Source of the DNA: Bettongia penicillata ogilbyi | Lineage: Eukaryota > Chordata > Mammalia > Diprotodontia > Potoroidae | Length of the DNA stretch: 64,000 nt | Direction of reading: 5' to 3' | Assembly: GCA_023548195.1 (NCBI GenBank) | Contig: JAJHZJ010000496.1 | Location: 7,831,144 to 7,895,143 of the forward strand | Shown: in pieces, positions 1 to 9,699 of the stretch | How the letters are laid out: every line of letters starts with the position of its first letter | Numbering within the stretch: the stretch's first letter is position 1 | Notes under the pieces: model-generated | Seen by the model: only the letters and a program-made list of their open reading frames with translations | Told to the model about the DNA's origin: nothing | Databases searched by the model: none | Position numbers and translations under genes: made by a program

Positions 1-178
1 ATCTGAGTGGCTCAGTGGAGTCAAGAAGACCTGAATTCACATCCAGTCTCAGACATTTACTAGTATGATGTCTGCCTCAGTTTCTTCATAGTAAAATGAC
101 CTGGAGAAGGAAGTAGCAAACCACTGCAGTATCTTTACCAAGAAAAGCCAAAAGGGGTCACAAAGAAGCCTGAACAAA
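1..178 (+). mobile_element. marsupial CORE-SINE, 5' end cut by window
   Basis: The copy reads from the tRNA-like head (ctcagtggagtcaagaag) through the core to the tail 'aaaatgacctggagaagg' and 'ggggtcacaaagaag'. The same tail occurs in the copies at 41.15 and 46.61 kb and inverted at 10.84 kb. It is a non-autonomous retroposon with no coding capacity. Confidence 0.75.
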
Positions 179-555
179 GACAAAATGAGCTAATCCCATA
201 AAAGATGTTCAGACAAAAGTATCACAGAGGAAAGGGAGAGAAAGAAAAGGGGTGAAGTAACTCAGTAATTATTAAAATTGGCATGCCTTAGGGGAAGGTT
301 ATTTAAACAAAGGAATGGGAAGATAGTGGAAATTGGGGGACTTAAAACAATGTTTTTATCTGAGCTGGGCAAGGAAAGTATAAACAAAATTATATCATCA
401 AAGGGAGAGTTAATAAATCTGGAGGTAGACTGGGCAAGGGAGGGGAAGGAGTTTGTTTTTATTAGTGTGGATATGAGGATTGTATGACTTTAAAGAGGTC
501 AAGAGCCAGTAGCTCCACTCTCCCCAAAAAGGGATATGATTATTTCAAGCAGTAC
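179..555. other. unassigned AT-rich DNA
   Basis: I see no repeat or gene signal here. A short plus-strand frame at 278-487 resembles no known protein. Confidence 0.4.
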
Positions 556-680
556 CTAGTGTATGTATACAGACACACATACTTATACATGCACATGCAT
601 GTGTGTAGATATGCATATCTACTCACATGTATACATATATGCACACATATGCATGCACATATATACACATACATATTTGA
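556..680. repeat. degenerate alternating CA/TA/CATG tract
   Basis: This is a purine-pyrimidine alternating low-complexity run (acacacatac, atgcacatgcatg, atatatacacatac). Open frames through it are compositional artefacts. Confidence 0.85.
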
Positions 681-723
681 TGGATAGGAGAAAACAAAGT
701 AGATGTGTTAGGGTTATAATATT

Positions 724-890
724 GCATATTTCACAGTTAGAAGGGCCCTTAGAGGCTAACTAAATTCACTCATTGTACAGAGTGATGCCTAGAGAGCTTA
801 AGAGACACGCTGAAAACCACATAGGAAGTGGCTGAGATAGAATCTGAACCCAGGTCCTGTCACTCCCAATACAGAAATCTAATGTTTTAT
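724..890 (-). mobile_element. MIR-family SINE fragment
   Basis: Read on the plus strand it shows the inverted core: ttgtacagagtgatgcct, agagagcttaagaga, then 'gaacccaggtcctgtcac'. It is an old, diverged copy. Confidence 0.65.
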
Positions 891-1384
891 TGTTATTATG
901 GTTTTTCCAAAAGTAGGGAAGGAAAAAAATGATTTTTTTAACTTGGTGTCAGGGATAGTTGGAGAGAGTTAGTCTTGACCATCTTACCATGATGAGAATA
1001 GAAAGTTCCTTGGGAGGTTAAAAAAAACGTAGGATTTTGTTCAATGAATATTCTCTTCCCAATCTTAGTGTGTTGCAATAGCCCCAGGGCTCCTCATCTG
1101 GTCTGACTCCAGCCTTTTCCTCTGGGTGGTTTTGCTGGCCATATGAGCACATGCCCAGGGCATGGAGCCTGTTTCCTCCCTCACAAATCAGGGGGTGGGG
1201 AGGGGGGAATCCTTTGGGGGGAATGCTAATGCTTCTGTCGGTACCTCACAGGGGGTGCTACAAGGAAAGTGTTTTGTGACCTTTATGTAAAGCACCACAG
1301 AAAAAGTTATTGACATTGCTATTGTTAGTTCACCAGTGTCTGTTTAAAATCTATTTGATGGAAACTCTACATAGGTTCATAAAA
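891..1384. other. unique DNA, locally GC-rich
   Basis: No repeat is recognised. The part at 1,080-1,300 is richer in G+C than its surroundings, with G-runs near 1,190-1,225. The string cacagggggtgcta (1,247-1,260) is a weak CTCF-like match that has T at a normally invariant C. Confidence 0.4.
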
Positions 1385-1566
1385 ACCACAGATTGGGAGA
1401 CCTGCAGGTCTTCAGATTATGTCTCCTTATCGTATGGGCAATGAAACTGAAGCTTCAGAGAGGATTAGGTGACTGGTCTGGGCTCACACAGCAAATAAAT
1501 AGTTGAGGTGGGATTTGAGCCCAGATTGATTCAGATTTGAAATCTAGTGCCCTATCCTCTCTTTTC
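1385..1566 (-). mobile_element. MIR-family SINE
   Basis: Inverted MIR order is visible: 'gcaatgaaactgaagctt', 'ggctcacacagcaa', 'gatttgagcccagatt' and 'tagtgccctatcct'. Confidence 0.75.
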
Positions 1567-1579
1567 TGATGGTTTTTAT

Positions 1580-1718
1580 TAATTTAATTTTTGGCCAGGG
1601 AGGTAGCTGAGGTTGAGTGACTTGCCCAGGGTCATACAGCTAGTAAGTATCTGAGGCTGGATTTGAACTCAGATCCTCCTGACTATGCACTATGGCATGC
1701 TTAGCTGCCTGCCTAATG
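1580..1718 (-). mobile_element. MAR1-like CORE-SINE
   Basis: The plus strand has 'gacttgcccagggtcata', 'cagctagtaagtatctga', 'ggatttgaactcagatcc' and the head complement 'cttagctgcc'. It is better conserved than the neighbouring MIR. Confidence 0.8.
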
Positions 1719-2800
1719 ATTTTTAAATAAGGCCCATGATCTGTCATCAACCAGGGATCAGATGAGGGGCAGAGACATGCTTTTTTATTCCAAGTTAGAG
1801 GCACTCTAGGCAAAACCTCAACTCCTTAAATTAATATTTTTTTCTTCCTATGTTAATAGTCCTTCTAAACCACACACCTACAAACACTTGTAATTACAAT
1901 GTTAAATAAAATGGCACAGGAAATGAGCGGGATGATCCAATCTTCTGATGACTAAATCTATTGTAACTGCACTATTGAAATTAATTAATACCCAATCATT
2001 ATCTTTATATGGCAGGCAGATGTTGAGGTTAAGGTATTTGTGAACTCAGACTACTTTCTTATCCACAGATCAAGAATTGTTGGTTTATAAATTGAGAAAC
2101 TAAGGTCTCACCCTTCTGGCGGCAGATTGGCTTTGTAATTATCTTTGTAATGGTTTTCCATTCTTATTCTATGTAGGTCTCCCTCCTGTCGTTATCAGGT
2201 CAGGACATCCCTAGGGATCCAGATATGGGCCATTTTTATTTTTTACTCCCCTAGTAAAGGGCTGGCCATCAGTAGGGTGTTCATTGTTAACTGTTCTGAA
2301 GCCTCCCATGCATTGGGTGAGAAACTGACACTTTTGTGAGGTTCTCAACTCAATTTTGAGAAGATTGGATCTGATTTTTTTTTCCTTAAAAATTGTTTAT
2401 TATATCTGCTATTACAAGACGTTCAACTTGTGGAATTTCACGTCACACCAGATTTCCTGTTTGTCGCCTTGCTTGTGTTGTGATGCGTCTAAACTGTAAA
2501 TTGTGGATAAGAGAATTTTTGATTCTGATGCTAATGGAAATCTATAGACTGCCTTTACAGAGAGGCAATGCATTATTATAGGTGACCCTGCAGTGTAGCC
2601 TGGCCTTAATTCGGCAATAACCAGCTGTTTACCGTTGAGTCACTGAGCTGCTGTGTGTTTCTCCTTCCTTTTATACATTAAAATACCTACTATGTGCAGG
2701 GTATGCACATCCACCACAGCCTGTGGTGGATAATACTGGCTTTTTTTTTTTCTTACTCATACAGGTGCATTGTGAAGATTAATTAAGAAAACTCTCTGAA
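1719..2800. other. unique DNA with a candidate conserved element
   Basis: No interspersed repeat is recognised over about 1 kb. The section 2,395-2,660 is not repetitive and keeps several CpGs (acgttc, acgtc, tcgcc, tgcgtc, ttcggc, accgtt) in a CpG-poor background, which is why it is listed as a finding. Confidence 0.4.
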
Positions 2801-2890
2801 ACAAACATTTATTAAGCACTCATTGTCTGCAATTAATCAATCAGCATATTGTCGGTGCTAAGGATATTAACCCAAAAATGTGCTTGTCAG
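2800..2890 (-). mobile_element. L2 3'-end fragment
   Basis: The string 'aacatttattaagcactc' followed by 'ggtgctaaggatatta' is the complement of the L2 3' terminus, seen many times in this window. Confidence 0.65.
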
Positions 2891-2973
2891 TATTTTTACT
2901 TAAAGAATGTACACGTCACTGGATCCAAGGCTCTAGGATAATTCCAGTTTAGTGGAGGAACGAGACCTGTGTG

Positions 2974-3025
2974 ATACATGCATGCATGCATGTTTGTATG
3001 CATGCACGTGTGTGTATGTGTCTTG
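2974..3025. repeat. ATGC/TG microsatellite
   Basis: The tract is built from catgcatgcatgcatg followed by a TG-rich run. It is self-complementary in part. Confidence 0.85.
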
Positions 3026-3597
3026 GGAGGAAAAGGCTCTGGCTTGGGGCGTGAACCAGGAAAGACTTCAAATGGAAAGTGGCACGTGGGCCAACTTTCG
3101 ACAGAAACAAGGGATATTAGGAATCCCTGTTGTAGTCCAATTGCATCTTAAATAACTACATCTTCTTATGAAGTTTTGAAAGTTCCTTCTTTCTACCTCT
3201 CTGACACAGGAGGCAAAATTTTTATTTTTCCCTGTGTATTTAGTTTGCTTTCTTGAAGACAAGCCTAACTCTGTACTTTCATGAGTGCATCATGTAAGTC
3301 GTGGGGTGGTTGTTCTGCTCCACACGATAGAGATTTTATTCTCTTGAGTTCTTCATGTTTTTGGAGTTGCTCTCCTCGAAGACTGCAGGAATCCAAGTGG
3401 AGTTTTTTCAGTCATGATGGTTCGGTGGTGCCGAAAGCCTGTTTGTCTCTTCTCTGTTCTTCCTGGGGAGAACCCCTTTCAAAGACATTCCACCCTTTGA
3501 TGGAGGGCCTCTATCTCAGACTGAGGGTGATGCATTACTGAAAACATCGGTCTCTAAAATCCCATAGACCTGAGTGTTCCAGAGTAAGGAACACATC
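3026..3597. other. unique DNA
   Basis: There is no recognisable repeat. A plus-strand frame at 3,281-3,541 shows no protein motif and I do not call it. Confidence 0.4.
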
Positions 3598-3765
3598 ACA
3601 GAACTCTAAAACCAGAAAGAACCTGAGACATTATCCAGGCTGATCCCTTCACTTTACAGGTGAGGCTTAGAGAGGGGCTTTGGCCTTAGTCAAAGGTAGG
3701 AAGTAGCTAAACCAGTTTTTGAACCCAGTTATTCTGACTTCAAATTCTATATTTTCCCTCTAAAG
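3598..3765 (-). mobile_element. MIR3-type SINE
   Basis: It shows 'actctaaaaccagaaaga', 'cactttacaggtgaggct', 'aggaagtagctaaacc' and 'gaacccagttattctgac', which is the MIR3 order on the complement. Confidence 0.75.
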
Positions 3766-3904
3766 CTTACTACCTGTTTCCCAGTGACTGAATAAATATA
3801 TAAGCCCATCTTTCATTGGAAAATTGTTACCTGGCAACCTTGCATCTGAACATAGGGATTACTGTTCAAAGGATTTGTTTGGACTTAACCAGAATAAAAT
3901 CCTA

Positions 3905-4010
3905 CATCTTCATTTTCATTTTATTGATCAGGAGATTTAACCCAAGGAGGTAGATGAGCTTGTCCAAGGAGCAAAGGTAGGATTTGAACTCAGATCCTAA
4001 CATTGCATAC
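3905..4010 (-). mobile_element. CORE-SINE fragment
   Basis: The short inverted piece carries 'gatgagcttgtccaagg' and 'gatttgaactcagatcct'. Confidence 0.6.
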
Positions 4011-4024
4011 CTTCATACCTCAGT

Positions 4025-4475
4025 GGATATCTAGTTTAACCCATAGCTGAACAAGAATATCTTCTCCAGCTTCCAGTGAGGGGAACCCATTAACCACGTG
4101 AGGAAGGCCATTCCATTTTTGAACAGCTCTCATTGGGAAAGAGGGCTTTCTTGACATCAAGGCAAAATATTATTCTCCAAAATTTCTACTTTATTTTGCC
4201 CCATGGGACAAAGCAAGATAATTCTTCTTCTATATGACAGGACTTTAGGAAATAATTATTGTATCTACCTTAAGCCTTCTCTTCTCCAGACTATCCCATG
4301 ATCCTTTAATCAATACCCACAAGGCATGAACTTGAGACCCTTCACCAACGTAGACTACCTGCTCTGGACCCTCTTCACCCTATCAGTGCTCATTCTAATA
4401 TGTGGTGATCCGTGGGAATTAGTCACAATTCCATATCTCTGATTCCAGATGTCAGCCACCTTTCCATAGAGGTAG
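4025..4475 (-). mobile_element. CR1/L3-type LINE 3' region
   Basis: On the plus strand it reads 'ttccattttt...aacagctctcattggg', 'ccttctcttctccaga', 'accctcttcaccctatc' and 'tctaatatgtggtgatc'. This is the layout of complement-strand CR1/L3 sequence in amniotes. Five more copies lie in this window (5.6, 25.0, 30.6, 40.3 and 58.1 kb). Confidence 0.7.
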
Positions 4476-5374
4476 CTATATACCTCTACCTCAGTGGCAT
4501 ACTAACTGAGATGGAAACAGCCTTAAATACACTGACTTTTACTTGTTTAGCCCTTTATTAGCATGTAAAAGTAAGAAAATAATTCTTATTGTGCTTGGGA
4601 GAAACATCCTTTATGTAGATTCAACAGCAGAGCTATTGAACCTCTGACTTCAGTATTACCATTAATCACATCTCAATGGTGAGAAAATCTTAATGGATCT
4701 ATAGGGACAGAGAACATAGCTGTTTCTACATTCTACTCAGACAATCCATACAAATGAAATGAAATAGTTGAAGGCGGATATTTATTGTCTCTGAAATTTG
4801 TTTTTCACCTTTACGTTAGTGATATGATTCATTATGTCAAAGAATTCCAAGATTGAAATGTTGCACACTTTAAAAAATGCTCACTTTATTTCTCCCTCTA
4901 AATTATCTTTAGATGTTATTAGTGTTTCATAAACCGGAGCAACAGAAATTGAAATGACATTTCTTCCCCTCTCTGTCCCCCGTGCTTGAGTACTGATCCC
5001 ATAACTGATTTTAAAAAAACAACAACATAAAATTAGCATGTAATTATATCATATAAACTCATAATGAAAATATTAGCAATATTGCAAGGGAGAAAATATT
5101 GTTAATTATGGACACGTTAATAAATAAACCTTTTACATCCATTATTATTAATAATAATTCCTAGTGTTTGCTATAGAAGCATCCATCACAATTAACCTGG
5201 CTTGTAATCATTCATTGCTTTCCATAGTTCATCACTTAAAGGATATTCAGGATTGTGATTCATTTTTGTTTCCACTAGACTTGAAAATTTTGATGAGGGA
5301 CAGTGACCCTGTCTCATAGAATTTTAGCTTTCAAAATTATCATGGTGGCCATCTGTTCTGTCCATATACAAAAT
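4476..5374. other. unique DNA with a candidate conserved element
   Basis: No repeat is recognised over about 900 bases. Positions 4,860-5,280 are AT-rich but complex, with several TAAT-type homeodomain cores, and are discussed in the findings. Confidence 0.4.
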
Positions 5375-5470
5375 GAATGAATGATTACCATACATCAGGC
5401 ACTATGCTAGGCACTGTGTTTAAAATACAAGCAAGCAAGACCGCTGTCACCCTTAAATAGCTTACATGAG
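5375..5470 (-). mobile_element. L2 3'-end fragment
   Basis: The string 'caggcactatgctaggca' with 'cccttaaatagcttac' matches the complement of the L2 terminus. Confidence 0.65.
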
Positions 5471-5589
5471 GAAAGACAGGAATAATAGCCAGAAAGAGGG
5501 TCAGAAACAGCTGGGCTTGTAAATAATTAGAAAGTGGATAGGGGCTTGCTTATCCCGACATCCCAGAGACATGGTCTCAGTTGGATGGG

Positions 5590-5765
5590 AGGGCAATGAA
5601 TTCAGAAAGGTCTCTACTGCAACCTGAAGACAAGTTGTAAGCCATCCTTTACTCAAAGACTTCCAATGAGGAGAAACTTATCACTTCAATGCACCTCATT
5701 CTACTTTTGAAAAGCTCTCAAGGTTAGGAAGTCTCTCCCTTCCCTCAACAGGTCTACATTTGTCT
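5590..5765 (-). mobile_element. CR1/L3-type LINE fragment
   Basis: It shows 'aagacttccaatgaggag', 'cctcattctacttttg' and 'aaagctctcaaggttagg', parallel to the copy at 4.03 kb. Confidence 0.6.
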
Positions 5766-5904
5766 AGAGGACAGCTCTTTGCTCCCTGAATTATCTATCT
5801 CACTGTGTTCTCACAGCCTATACTCTCTGCCTCTTCTTCCACAGGATTACAGAGTACAGGTAACCAGACTCTGCAATTCCCCTTCCATTTTGACTTTACA
5901 TTTT

Positions 5905-6010
5905 GTCTTTCCCTATTGAAATGTAAACTCTTTGAGGATGAGCACCATCTTGCTTGATTATGTTTGTATCTCTACTGGTTAGCACAGTTCCTGACACTTA
6001 GAACTTCTAA
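5905..6010 (+). mobile_element. L2 3' end
   Basis: The piece reads 'gaaatgtaaactctttga', 'ggatgagcaccatctt', 'gtttgtatctctactggt' and 'tagcacagttcctgacac', the forward L2 3' end. Confidence 0.75.
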
Positions 6011-6016
6011 ATATTC

Positions 6017-6056
6017 TATCTTTCTTTGTTTCTTTCTTTCTGTCTGTCTATCTAAT
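6017..6056. repeat. TTTC/TCTG microsatellite
   Basis: A short pyrimidine tetranucleotide run lies directly after the L2 tail, as expected of a LINE tail that became a microsatellite. Confidence 0.7.
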
Positions 6057-6224
6057 GTCTATTTCACATCTCTCCATCTTTTCTACAAGAATGAGATATT
6101 TTATCACTTTGCAAAAATCTAGGTCAGCTATATTTACCATGTTCTTTGTCACCCAGGAAATAAAGTTCATCTGCCAGGACTTGTTCTTAATTAAAGTATT
6201 CTGGTTCTCTTTTTTGGATCACAG

Positions 6225-6345
6225 TTCCCCTCATTAGAATATAAATTCCTTAACGAGAGAGGCTGTCTTGCTTGATTGTATTTTATAGATAGTATTTACC
6301 ATAGTGCCTGCCCCATGATAAGTATATAATAAATGCTTTTTCCTT
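6225..6345 (+). mobile_element. L2 3' end, second copy
   Basis: The order seen at 5.9 kb recurs: 'gaatataaattccttaac', 'ggctgtcttgcttgattg', then 'taataaatgctttttcc'. Two L2 ends lie in the same direction 300 bases apart. Confidence 0.7.
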
Positions 6346-6620
6346 TGTTTAATAGTTTTTCTGAATGCTTACTTAGTAATTCCTTAATAATATGTTTTAG
6401 AACATAGTCAGATATAAAATCAAACTCCACAACCAAGTCTGTTCACTCTATAAAAGATCATTTTTATTGTACATCAAGGTGTCAAGATTTTTTTTTCTTA
6501 TTACCCCTTCTCCTTACAAATCTGTTTTACTGTCCTTTGTAATGTCTACGTATGTATGATGATTCTGCCTTTGTGCCTATAAGACCACATATAATTCAAT
6601 GATATAACATATTTCTTTTC
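6346..6620. other. unassigned AT-rich DNA
   Basis: I see nothing that I can name here. Confidence 0.35.
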
Positions 6621-6621
6621 A

Positions 6622-6725
6622 GTGTTAACTGTATTGAGAACACTGTACTGGGTTCTAGGGATTCAAAGACAAAACAATTCTCTTCCCTTGAGTAGTTTAT
6701 CTTTCAAATGGAGGACGATTGAATT
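6622..6725 (-). mobile_element. L2 3'-end fragment
   Basis: The strings 'gaacactgtactgggttc', 'tagggattcaaagac' and 'cccttgagtagtttatct' parallel the L2 terminus on the complement. A plus-strand frame across it is incidental. Confidence 0.5.
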
Positions 6726-7339
6726 GCTCAGCAGAAATTCAAATACTACTTCCAGTCCTGACAAGCCCCTTGAAGGGTCTTTGTACATATTAACTTGGTA
6801 CCTTTCTACTATACTGATGTATCCAGGACACTTCACTTCAAAACTCTTTATGAAACAAAGCTGAAGAGGTGGGAGTTCAGCGAATGTGTGTTACGTGGAA
6901 GAAATGGTAGGTATCAAACATCAGATAACAGCCGCAAATGTCACCAGGCATCGTAACAAAAGTCTAAATCCAGGATTGGAAAATGGCTGGATGGTGGCCT
7001 GACTTCAAAGACTAAATCCAAGACCATGGAAATGAGTAGTTGGAGCTTTAAAAATGAGGAACTAAGCTACATTCAAGAAGATATAAATTCCACTATCCAG
7101 GCCCTTTTCTTAAAAACACCCCAAAGGGCCAAACAGTTAAGTAGGAAAATAGAATAGATATTTGCTCCACTAAAGACCCTAATTTGAAAATATTATTCCT
7201 ATCCCTTTATTTCATTTAAGTAGAATGTAAAGACTAGCATTAGCCTTGCAGGTTATATTGTAATGAAACATTTCTCAAAATAAAGACTTTTCCGTTGTAT
7301 CCTTTCTATATACAGAAAATGGTAGAATGACACTCACTG
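6726..7339. other. unique DNA
   Basis: No repeat or coding signal is recognised. A few CpGs (cagcga, ttacgtgg, agccgc, atcgta) fall at 6,877-6,955. Confidence 0.4.
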
Positions 7340-7525
7340 TACCAATCACTGGAATCAAGGAGGTTTGGGTTTCTAGTCTTCTTTGAACAGCTAGCTAGCT
7401 GTGTGCTCGAAGGCTAGTGGTTGTTTGAGCCTCTATTTCCTATCTGTAAAATTGTGAAAATAATGTAATGACCTCCTTCTAAACAGGGTTGTCCTGAGGT
7501 TGAAATGGAATAATATATGTAAGGT
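7340..7525 (+). mobile_element. MIR-family SINE
   Basis: It runs 'gaatcaaggaggtttggg', 'agctagctgtgtgctc', 'gcctctatttcctatctg', 'taaaattgtgaaaata' and 'gggttgtcctgaggttg', in normal MIR order. Confidence 0.75.
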
Positions 7526-7529
7526 GGTC

Positions 7530-7862
7530 AGCTATCTCCGACCTTGGAAGCATCCTCCTCTCTCACTCTCTACATCCATCTAGTTGCCAAGCCTTATTGA
7601 TTGTTTCTCCACGGCATCTCTCCCTTCCATCCCCTTCTTTCCTTCTATAACTATATCCTTTGTTAAGAACTTTATCAACTGTGGTTTGATATTATGATAA
7701 TTATAATACTGCCTTTGGTCTATTTGTTTTCAGTTTTCCCTGTCTTAGATTCATCTTTCATACAACTACCTAACTGATATGTCTGAAGCACAATTCTGAC
7801 CATGCCATTCTTGGACTCAAGAAGATCCTCTGGCTCCCTACGGTCTCTAAGAAATCAATCAA
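7530..7862 (+). mobile_element. L2 LINE, 3' coding and UTR part
   Basis: The strings 'tgaagcacaattctgacc', 'atgccattcttggact' and 'aagatcctctggctccct' match the region just before the stop of L2 ORF2. No continuous frame survives. Confidence 0.6.
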
Positions 7863-7867
7863 TCAAT

Positions 7868-8012
7868 CAGGGGCAGCTAGGTGGGGCAGTAATTAGAACA
7901 CTGGCCTTGGAGTCAGGAGGACCTGAGTTCAAATCTGGCCTCCAATACTTACTAGCTGTGTGATCCTAGGCAAGGCACTTTAACTCCAACTATTCTCTCT
8001 CCCTCAAAAAAA
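7868..8012 (+). mobile_element. MAR1-like CORE-SINE with target duplication
   Basis: A complete short copy runs from the head 'ggggcagctaggtggggc' through 'ggagtcaggaggacctga', 'gttcaaatctggcc' and 'ctagctgtgtgatcc' to an A-rich tail. Flanking aagaaatcaatca copies (7,849-7,861 and 8,013-8,025) look like the target-site duplication made by L1-type retroposition. Confidence 0.85.
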
Positions 8013-8019
8013 AAGAAAT

Positions 8020-8110
8020 CAATCAAAAAACATTTATTAACTGTATATGTGCTATGTGCCAGATACTATGCTAAATACTAGGATATAAAAAAAAAAACCC
8101 AAAGGAAAAA
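8020..8110 (-). mobile_element. L2 3'-end fragment
   Basis: The pattern is 'aaacatttattaactgta', 'tgctatgtgccagatact' and 'atgctaaatactagga', the complement of the L2 tail. Confidence 0.75.
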
Positions 8111-8157
8111 AAAACAGTCATAGGAGTAGAGTTAGAAGGAACTCCAAAGGCCTTTTA

Positions 8158-8570
8158 AAAATTATTTTTAATTTGTGGAATAAAATAGGCATTTTCAAAA
8201 CATAGTACAATAAAAAGACAATTGTATGAAAGTGTGAATCTACTATGCACAATTTGTTATTCCTTTCAAATATACAACAAAATTATTGTGTGATTTTTTT
8301 TCTTTTCTTCTTTTTTTCTCTTCCTTTTTTCTTATTATCAGGTTGGCAGAACATGACGAATTTTAGGGGAATAGCAGGTGTTAAAGACCATCTACCAAAT
8401 CATAAAGAAGTCACAATCTGTGTGAATTGATAGACTGCTTCCACCAATAATATTTCAAATTCTTTAGGTATTGAAATATTTTTGAATCCATGCCATAATG
8501 ACCAATGCTATAATGAGCATTTCCTATATTTTACTATGATTGTTTCAGTTCTAAATGGAGATCCAAAGAG
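8158..8570 (-). mobile_element. probable L1 3'-UTR fragment
   Basis: 'aatttgtggaataaaata', 'caatttgttattcctttc' and the following T-rich run resemble marsupial L1 3' ends on the complement. I assign it from general resemblance only. Confidence 0.4.
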
Positions 8571-8599
8571 AAATTCAGTAAGAAATGTTCTTTCTTCAT

Positions 8600-8882
8600 T
8601 TATCCAACATGCATCCTTGGACAAATTGATCTCACCTCAGACACTTGATACTCACTAACTGTGTGACCTTGGGCTAGTCACTTAATCCCAATTGCCTCAT
8701 CCTGGTCATATCCAGTCATCCTGATGAATATCTGGTCACTGGATTCAGATAGCCCTGGAGAAGAAATGAGGCTGGTGACCTGCACAGCCTTCCCTCACTC
8801 AAAACAAAGTCAAGTGCAAGTCATGTCATTATTTCTCTGATGGCATGGTCTTCTTTGGCAATGAAGGATGAACACATTATTC
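8600..8882 (+). mobile_element. composite CORE-SINE, 5' truncated
   Basis: The core ('cctcagacacttgatact', 'aactgtgtgaccttgggc', 'cccaattgcctcatcc') is followed by a second module: 'gatgaatatctggtcact', 'ggctggtgacctgcac', 'aagtcaagtgcaagtcat' and 'tggcatggtcttctttgg'. That module is the reverse complement of the start of the repeats at 12.84 and 14.26 kb. Full-length copies lie at 42.02 and 63.28 kb. Confidence 0.8.
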
Positions 8883-8989
8883 TATGGGGAATGAAAATGG
8901 ACCTATTTCATTGGAGCTCTCTGTGAGGGATTTCCTCTACTAACATAAGTCAGAACCTTCTCTGAAACTTAAAGTCTTAGGGAGTCAGA

Positions 8990-9135
8990 GAAGATCATAG
9001 ACACAGGGCTGGAAATGACCTTCTTGGCAATCACTTGCCCTGTGTCTTGCAATTTGTATGTGTCAGAGGCTGGATTTGAGCCTAGTTTTTCCTGAATCCA
9101 AGGCCAGTTCTCTATCCACTACACTGAGTTGCCTA
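8990..9135 (-). mobile_element. MIR3-type SINE
   Basis: It shows 'cacagggctggaaatgac', 'gaggctggatttgagcct' and 'agttctctatccactaca'. Confidence 0.7.
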
Positions 9136-9143
9136 GATGCATT

Positions 9144-9262
9144 TAATTCAATTCAACAAGGATTTATTAAATATCTACTATACCCAGTGGGGTAGACTAA
9201 GTATGGTGACAAAAATTAATAGTTCTTGCCCAAAAGGAGCTTCTAACCTATCAGATATACAT
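9144..9262 (-). mobile_element. L2 3'-end fragment
   Basis: The strings are 'aattcaattcaacaagga', 'tttattaaatatctacta' and 'aaaaggagcttctaac'. Confidence 0.7.
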
Positions 9263-9265
9263 GTA

Positions 9266-9400
9266 AAATTGAGCTAATAATATTTATGATATCTACTTCA
9301 AGGAGTTGTTGAGAGGATCCAGTGAACTAACATATGTAAAGCAGTATTATATAATTACAATGCTCCACATAAATTACAACTATCATCATCATCATAACTA
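9266..9400 (+). mobile_element. MIR tail fragment
   Basis: 'aggagttgttgagaggat', 'catatgtaaagcagta' and an ATC-rich end match the 3' third of MIR. Confidence 0.55.
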
Positions 9401-9484
9401 AGGATATTACTGATTAATTTCTTAATTACTCTCAAATTCTGAAGTGACCTCATACTCTAAGTTAAAGGGGAAACTATGTACACA

Positions 9485-9625
9485 TGCCATGTGTCATTTA
9501 CTACCTGTGTGACATTAGGCACATCATTGACCTTGGTTGCACCACCTGTAAAATGGAGAATGGGTGAAGTAGATGATCTGAGAGGGACCTTCCCATTGTA
9601 ATCTGAAGACATTTCAACTTTGAAT
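9485..9625 (+). mobile_element. MIR-family SINE fragment
   Basis: It carries 'ctacctgtgtgacattag', 'gcacatcattgacctt', 'acctgtaaaatggagaat' and 'gagggaccttcccattg'. Confidence 0.7.
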
Positions 9626-9699
9626 ATGTCCTAGGCAATTTTCAGAAATAAATAGTGGAGAAGATCTACCTCTCTACCTCTTCTGTGACCATCACTATG

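Noticed and set aside
556..680. A possible short direct-repeat array that might suggest a CRISPR-like layout
   Set aside because: It is a degenerate CA/TA tract without regular spacers, in what is clearly an animal genome.
1247..1260. A second CTCF-like string, cacagggggtgcta
   Set aside because: The normally invariant C of the core is T, and no other support exists.
2974..3025. A palindrome-rich ATGC run
   Set aside because: The self-complementarity follows from the microsatellite unit.
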